Below, piece by piece: positions 60,517 through 64,000 of a stretch of DNA of 64,000 nucleotides (position 1 is its first letter; the number at the start of each line of letters is the position of its first letter). Source of the stretch: Trichomonas vaginalis G3 (lineage: Eukaryota; Parabasalia; Trichomonadida; Trichomonadidae); contig NC_067205.1 of NCBI RefSeq assembly GCF_026262505.1, forward strand, positions 24,743,693-24,807,692, given 5' to 3'. The position numbers and the translations under genes were made by a program. The notes below the pieces were generated by a model. That model worked only from the letters and a program-made list of their open reading frames with translations, did no database searches and was not told the origin of the DNA.

Positions 60517-61362
60517 GAAATGAAAAGCTTCATTCCTTCTTCATTTACTTTCGAAACAGAAATACAAAAAATGAAGCAGGAACTTTTAACAAGTAATTTA
60601 GACTGTAGTGCGAAAGATGAAACAAATGAACAGTATCTTTATGAAATGCAGGACATTATTGACCATTTACCCAAATTGCCTGAAATTCAGCAGCAAAAAC
60701 TAACTATTCCTGAATTCGATGAAATAGAAATTAAAGTTAGTGATTCTGCAGAAATAAAGAAGTTCATACGAAAGGTAAATTATGAGTTTCTAGGATATCA
60801 TTGCAACCATAAAGTTATGGACAAAGATTGCGACATGTTATATAAGAACATTTCAGATATTTATAAATCGGGGGAGTTTAAGACATACGACAACTTTGTT
60901 TCATTAGTTGCAAAATGTGTATGGCAGATAAGAGATAAAGATAGAAGAGGTAAGGTATGGAACGAACAGATAAAACCAACTGCTTCAGATTTAACGAAAA
61001 CCATTGACGCCTTGGTTGTTTTAGCAGGTAAGGTTTCAGAATATAACGCAAAAATGAATCCGCAATGTTCAAAATGTAAAGCAGCAATGAGGAAATATAA
61101 CTACTCCGTCAAAGAGATAGAACGTATGAGAAACGACTATGCTGACTTAAAGAAAGAAGCAGAGAAACCAGCAGAAAATAAAATGGACATGTTAGAATTT
61201 CTGAACAAAAACTATCCAACTGCTGACGATTTCCTTCTATCTGATGTCAAGAAGAAGTATAAAGAAACTTTCGGTATCGTTAAAACATTCGATGTACTAA
61301 AAGAAGAAATAGAAGCTCCAAAACTGTTTAGGTTTCAAATATACATCGTACAATTCATGTAA
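60517..61362 (+). pseudogene. 312-aa-type cargo gene (D), part after the MULE
   Basis: Matches 14489-15427 (A) from the EMKSFIPSS point onward, including the FHCNHK/YHCNHK and NPQCSKCKAAMRKYNYS segments. Diverged at several stretches (about 85-90% identity by eye). Confidence 0.75.
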
Positions 61363-61380
61363 AACGCTTGTGAAAAAAGA

Positions 61381-61427
61381 GGTGAAAAATTAGGTGAAAA
61401 AAGAGGTGAAATCTCACCTCTTCACCT
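61381..61427. promoter_or_regulatory. GGTGA box without GATC (D)
   Basis: Three GGTGA arms, AAT, CTCACC and TCACC. The centre is GAAATCTC. Confidence 0.6.
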
Positions 61428-61465
61428 AAACATTATTTTTATTGAATTCAGCACAAAAATAATGA

Positions 61466-61538
61466 ATTTCCTTAAGATAGAAAAAATAAAGTTAGTTTTA
61501 TTTTTATTTATTTTTTTATTTTGTATGTAAAGACAGTA
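61466..61538 (+). promoter_or_regulatory. T-rich leader of the KilA/T5orf172 gene (D)
   Basis: CCTTAAGATAGAAAAAATAA, T/A run, GTATGTAAAGACAGTA before ATG. Confidence 0.6.
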
Positions 61539-62090
61539 ATGACAAACATTGAGTTTGAAACAGTTAGAAAGATAGACAATGACACCAAAGTGGTTAGAAT
61601 AGGTGATTTAAACGTAAGATACTCAAAGAAATACAACAAATATTCTTTGTCAGACATTATAACACCATCTGGAAAGAAAACAAACGACTGGGTTAGAAAT
61701 GCTTCAACTCAGAAAATTTTGACAAGAAATCCTGAGCTCATGATATCGGTAAGATTCTATGGAACCACAGCATATCTCATTGACAAAAGTCTTATACCAA
61801 TAATTCTTCTATGGATTGACCCAGTTGTTGGATATAACTTCATAACATATGGTTCATTCGACTCAGAACGTTGCAGTGGAGGCTTACTTTATATCGTTCA
61901 GAAACCGAAGGACTTCAACACAAAAAGATATAAGATAGGAAGGACATATAATATAACTCAAAGATATGACAGTACAGTCAATAGAGTCAAGGTTGTGTTT
62001 GTTAATGATATGAGAGCTGCTGAAACAGAACTGCTTGAAGTTTTTGAGAAAATGGTGCTCCCACGAAAGGTAAAGAAACGTTTGAAGTAG
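61539..62090 (+). CDS. KilA-N/MSV199-like protein with T5orf172 (GIY-YIG-like) end
   Basis: The N-terminal half resembles viral MSV199/KilA-N modules (YSLSDIITPSGKKTNDWVRN, then AYLIDKSLIPIILLWIDPVVGYNF). The C-terminal half reads GLLYIVQKPKDFNTKRYKIGRTYNI and ends with RAAETELLEVFEKMV. GLLYIVQ...YKIGRT is the Gly/Tyr...Tyr/Ile-Gly-Arg layout of T5orf172, a GIY-YIG nuclease relative. DNA binding plus possible nuclease or antirestriction function is inferred. No counterpart in A. The segment just after its stop also looks coding, so the natural end is uncertain. Confidence 0.65.
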   Translation: MTNIEFETVRKIDNDTKVVRIGDLNVRYSKKYNKYSLSDIITPSGKKTNDWVRNASTQKILTRNPELMISVRFYGTTAYLIDKSLIPIILLWIDPVVGYNFITYGSFDSERCSGGLLYIVQKPKDFNTKRYKIGRTYNITQRYDSTVNRVKVVFVNDMRAAETELLEVFEKMVLPRKVKKRLK

Positions 62091-62179
62091 ATGAGATAGA
62101 TAAAGCTATAAAATTATTTGACGAAGTTGCTGAAAAATACATGTAAAGCGTTTATTTTTGGTCTTTTGTGAAAGTCAGA

Positions 62180-62233
62180 AAATAACGCTAATTTTTTTCT
62201 AACAAATTTTTTTATTTTGTATGTAAAGACAGT
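62180..62233 (+). promoter_or_regulatory. T-rich leader of KilA-N/DUF3627 (D)
   Basis: AAATAACGCTAATTTTTTTC as at 14433 in A, then TTGTATGTAAAGACAGTA before ATG. Confidence 0.55.
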
Positions 62234-63076
62234 AATGTCAACATTAGAGAACACAACAACAGTTATAGTCCATGAAGCCATAAATGAAGAATACGAGTAC
62301 ATACAGTATAACAAACAGTTACGTCTCATTCGTTCAGTCAAAGATGACATGTACCAAATGCAAAGTATAATGAATGCTCTTCGTTCTACAAAGCAAGCAT
62401 ATCATTGGTTTGAAAACCAACAGACAAAAGAACTTTTAGAAGAATTTCCTCATATGATTGCTTCCCTCGGAAAACCGAGAGAAGAGATTCCGTACGAAAA
62501 TCGCAAGAATTTGGCTCCTGGTTTGAAAGGTTATTATGTTCATAGACTTTTAGTAAATGCTGTAGCAATGTGGGCTTCACCTCGTTATGCTTGTTATATT
62601 TTCATGATGTTAGATGAACTATATAAAGCAGAACGTGGAGAGATGGAAAAGAAACTTCATGCAAAAGATGAAGTCATTGAATCCAAAGACAAAAGCATAC
62701 AGAAAAGAATACCGCGTTCAGTACCAAAAGGAAAGGAAAAGAGTATAAATATATGATTTATATTGAAGAGTTGGAGAAAGAAGAAGATAAAGATATGGTT
62801 ATGTTGCATTTAGTCAGAAGAAACAACAAGAGCTTTTATGACTTAGCTAAAATATATAAATCTGACAGAAACTGGTTCTATCGTGAAAACTTACCGATTT
62901 CAATGACACCGAATGAGCAAATAAAGGAAATTGTCAAAAATACTCTTCCTCAAACACACTATGACATCAAAGGTTGCACAATACTTACATTCAAAGATGA
63001 CTTAACATTACTGAAGGAAAAAATAACAGAATATTTCGACAACTTCAAAGAGGAAGAACGAAAAAATCTAAGCTAA
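62234..63076 (+). pseudogene. KilA-N / DUF3627-type protein, copy D
   Basis: Same family as 16109 (A), near-identical in the C-terminal half but variable between about residues 45 and 100, where each copy has its own hairpin-coded stretch. About two breaks. Confidence 0.7.
62466..62479. repeat. Mini-hairpin in KilA-N/DUF3627 (D)
   Basis: CTCGG-AAAA-CCGAG, at the same site as a different hairpin in A (16334). Confidence 0.5.
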
Positions 63077-63116
63077 TTTTATTTTTTTTATAAAATTTTA
63101 TCTCATATGAAAGAAC
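63066..63116 (+). promoter_or_regulatory. Leader of the 71-aa gene (D)
   Basis: Same as 16938-16988. Confidence 0.45.
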
Positions 63117-63332
63117 ATGAATTTAGAATATTCGGAACTCATGACAGAAGAAGAGAACGAACAACATGTAAAAGATTATGCAAAATTTCTGAAGACATAC
63201 AAAGCATTTAAACAATATCTAAATGCTTCTAAAGATTATGCAAAATTTCTGAAGGTATATAAAGCTTATGAAAAAGCGTATGAAAAGTTTATACATTGGG
63301 GAATTGTTGTAAAATATCGATATGAAGACTAA
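63117..63332 (+). CDS. 71-aa protein with internal duplication (D)
   Basis: Protein identical to 16989 (A), unlike most neighbours that have diverged. It looks whole. Confidence 0.6.
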   Translation: MNLEYSELMTEEENEQHVKDYAKFLKTYKAFKQYLNASKDYAKFLKVYKAYEKAYEKFIHWGIVVKYRYED

Positions 63333-63350
63333 CCGAAAATATATTTTTGC

Positions 63351-63819
63351 TTAAATAGCTTCAGGGTCTATTTCTTCAACCATTTCACTTCCTTCGTCAA
63401 TGTCAATAGAAGCTTCTTCAACCTTTGGTAAGAATTTCTGTATAACATCTTTGTTCGTTATTGTCTTCAGAGATGAAGGATAATATTTCACATTTGTTTC
63501 ACCTTTCTTATATTCTTTCTGTTCGGAAAGATTTAAAGCAATACTGAAGAAGTCAACGTTAGAGTTCTTTATGACAGTATAATGAGTATCTTTGACATTC
63601 ACGAAGAAACTCTTTTGTTTCAAAACTACTGCTAACTCTTGTGAAGTATAACGTTTGCGGTCAATGATGATAGCTAATGGTCTGACATACTGACCAAACT
63701 TAGATTCTTTTCACAAACTTCTTTAAAGATAACATTAACGTTGAAGCACCATTGAACTCATTCTTGATGGCAGTAGCGAGAGCATTGTATGAAGAACTTG
63801 CATCTTGCATGTGTTTCAT
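63351..63819 (-). pseudogene. 157-aa-type hypothetical protein (D)
   Basis: Counterpart of 17223 (A), divergent from PolB. About three breaks near its start. Confidence 0.55.
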
Positions 63820-63908
63820 TAAAATAAAAATATTAAATTAATTTTGAAAATAACTTTAAAAAATCTAATCTAATTTTTCAAAATATATTTTTTTATTTCC
63901 TACTAAAG

Positions 63909-64000
63909 ATGTATCGGAAAGTTGTCTAAGTTAGAACACTCGGAGAATAAAAACAACTTCTTACAAAGCTAATATAATGTTGCAAAGCATTACGCAACAA
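63909..64000 (+). pseudogene. Start of PolB, copy D (runs off the window)
   Basis: Matches the first codons of 17787 (A), with the same TTTTTATTTCCTACTAAAG leader. Already broken in the visible part. Confidence 0.7.

Larger units (their letters stand above)
47827..64000. mobile_element. Maverick/Polinton D (left 16.2 kb; continues past the window)
   Basis: Left terminus AGTTAGTATCC at 47827, then the same gene order as A with the terminal module of C, three KilA-type cargo genes, and the start of PolB at the window edge. A 2.5-kb Mutator-like transposon interrupts it. About ten or more breaks across its genes, yet sequence is very close to A and C, so decay is recent. Confidence 0.85.

Noticed and set aside
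31226-64000. C and D as the two ends of one Maverick
   Set aside because: Both contain the same half in inverse orientation, and each has its own terminus facing the non-Maverick sequence between them.

Overview
The window is almost certainly nuclear DNA of Trichomonas vaginalis or a very close trichomonad. It is AT-rich, has almost no recognisable introns, and is filled with Maverick/Polinton elements carrying protein-primed PolB, a chromodomain integrase, an A32-like ATPase, capsid genes and KilA-N genes. It also holds pogo/Fot-like and Mutator-like DNA transposons and an EF-hand gene. I recognise the organism from these families; no search was run.

Layout. 1-4393 and 26526 to about 29745 are two parts of an old Maverick (B): a Pro/Gln-rich gene, an integrase relic, a fibre gene, a penton-like gene, an amphipathic small protein and a whole Dam-type adenine methyltransferase. 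A younger, structurally complete Maverick (A, 4394-26525, 22.1 kb) sits inside B's fibre gene. It has inverted repeats of about 875 bp and a 5-bp target duplication. 29746-31225 is host sequence with one calmodulin-like gene. 31226-40499 is a partial Maverick (C) running from integrase to one terminus. 40500-47826 is non-Maverick sequence. It holds an integrase-core ORF fragment, a striking 740-bp array of hairpins (42127-42865), a perfect 28-bp-stem hairpin (44014-44074), a pogo-like transposon with an open transposase (44292-47030) that carries a 690-bp MITE in its left inverted repeat, and a glycine-rich gene fragment. 47827-64000 is a fourth Maverick (D) that runs off the window inside PolB. 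A Mutator-like transposon with an 11-bp target duplication (57985-60516) is inserted in it.

How the Mavericks are organised. A, C and D share a morphogenesis half (175-aa, 74-aa, penton-like, ATPase, several small genes, fibre, integrase) and, for A and D, a replication/capsid half (KilA-N cargo, 71-aa, 157-aa, PolB, capsid). Divergent gene pairs start only 16-18 bp apart. Between integrase and PolB lies a variable cargo region in which each ORF is preceded by a near-constant T-rich leader and often followed by a palindromic GTTAG/GGTGAG box, like cassettes. Most Maverick copies are broken fossils; several single genes still look whole.

The signals most worth a second look are: (1) the hairpin array at 42127-42865, with compensatory stem changes around a conserved apex; (2) short GC-rich double mini-hairpins with AAA/GAA loops that appear as in-frame or intergenic insertions and differ between Maverick copies; (3) the palindromic intergenic boxes, 8 of 10 centred on GATC; (4) the cassette-like cargo region.
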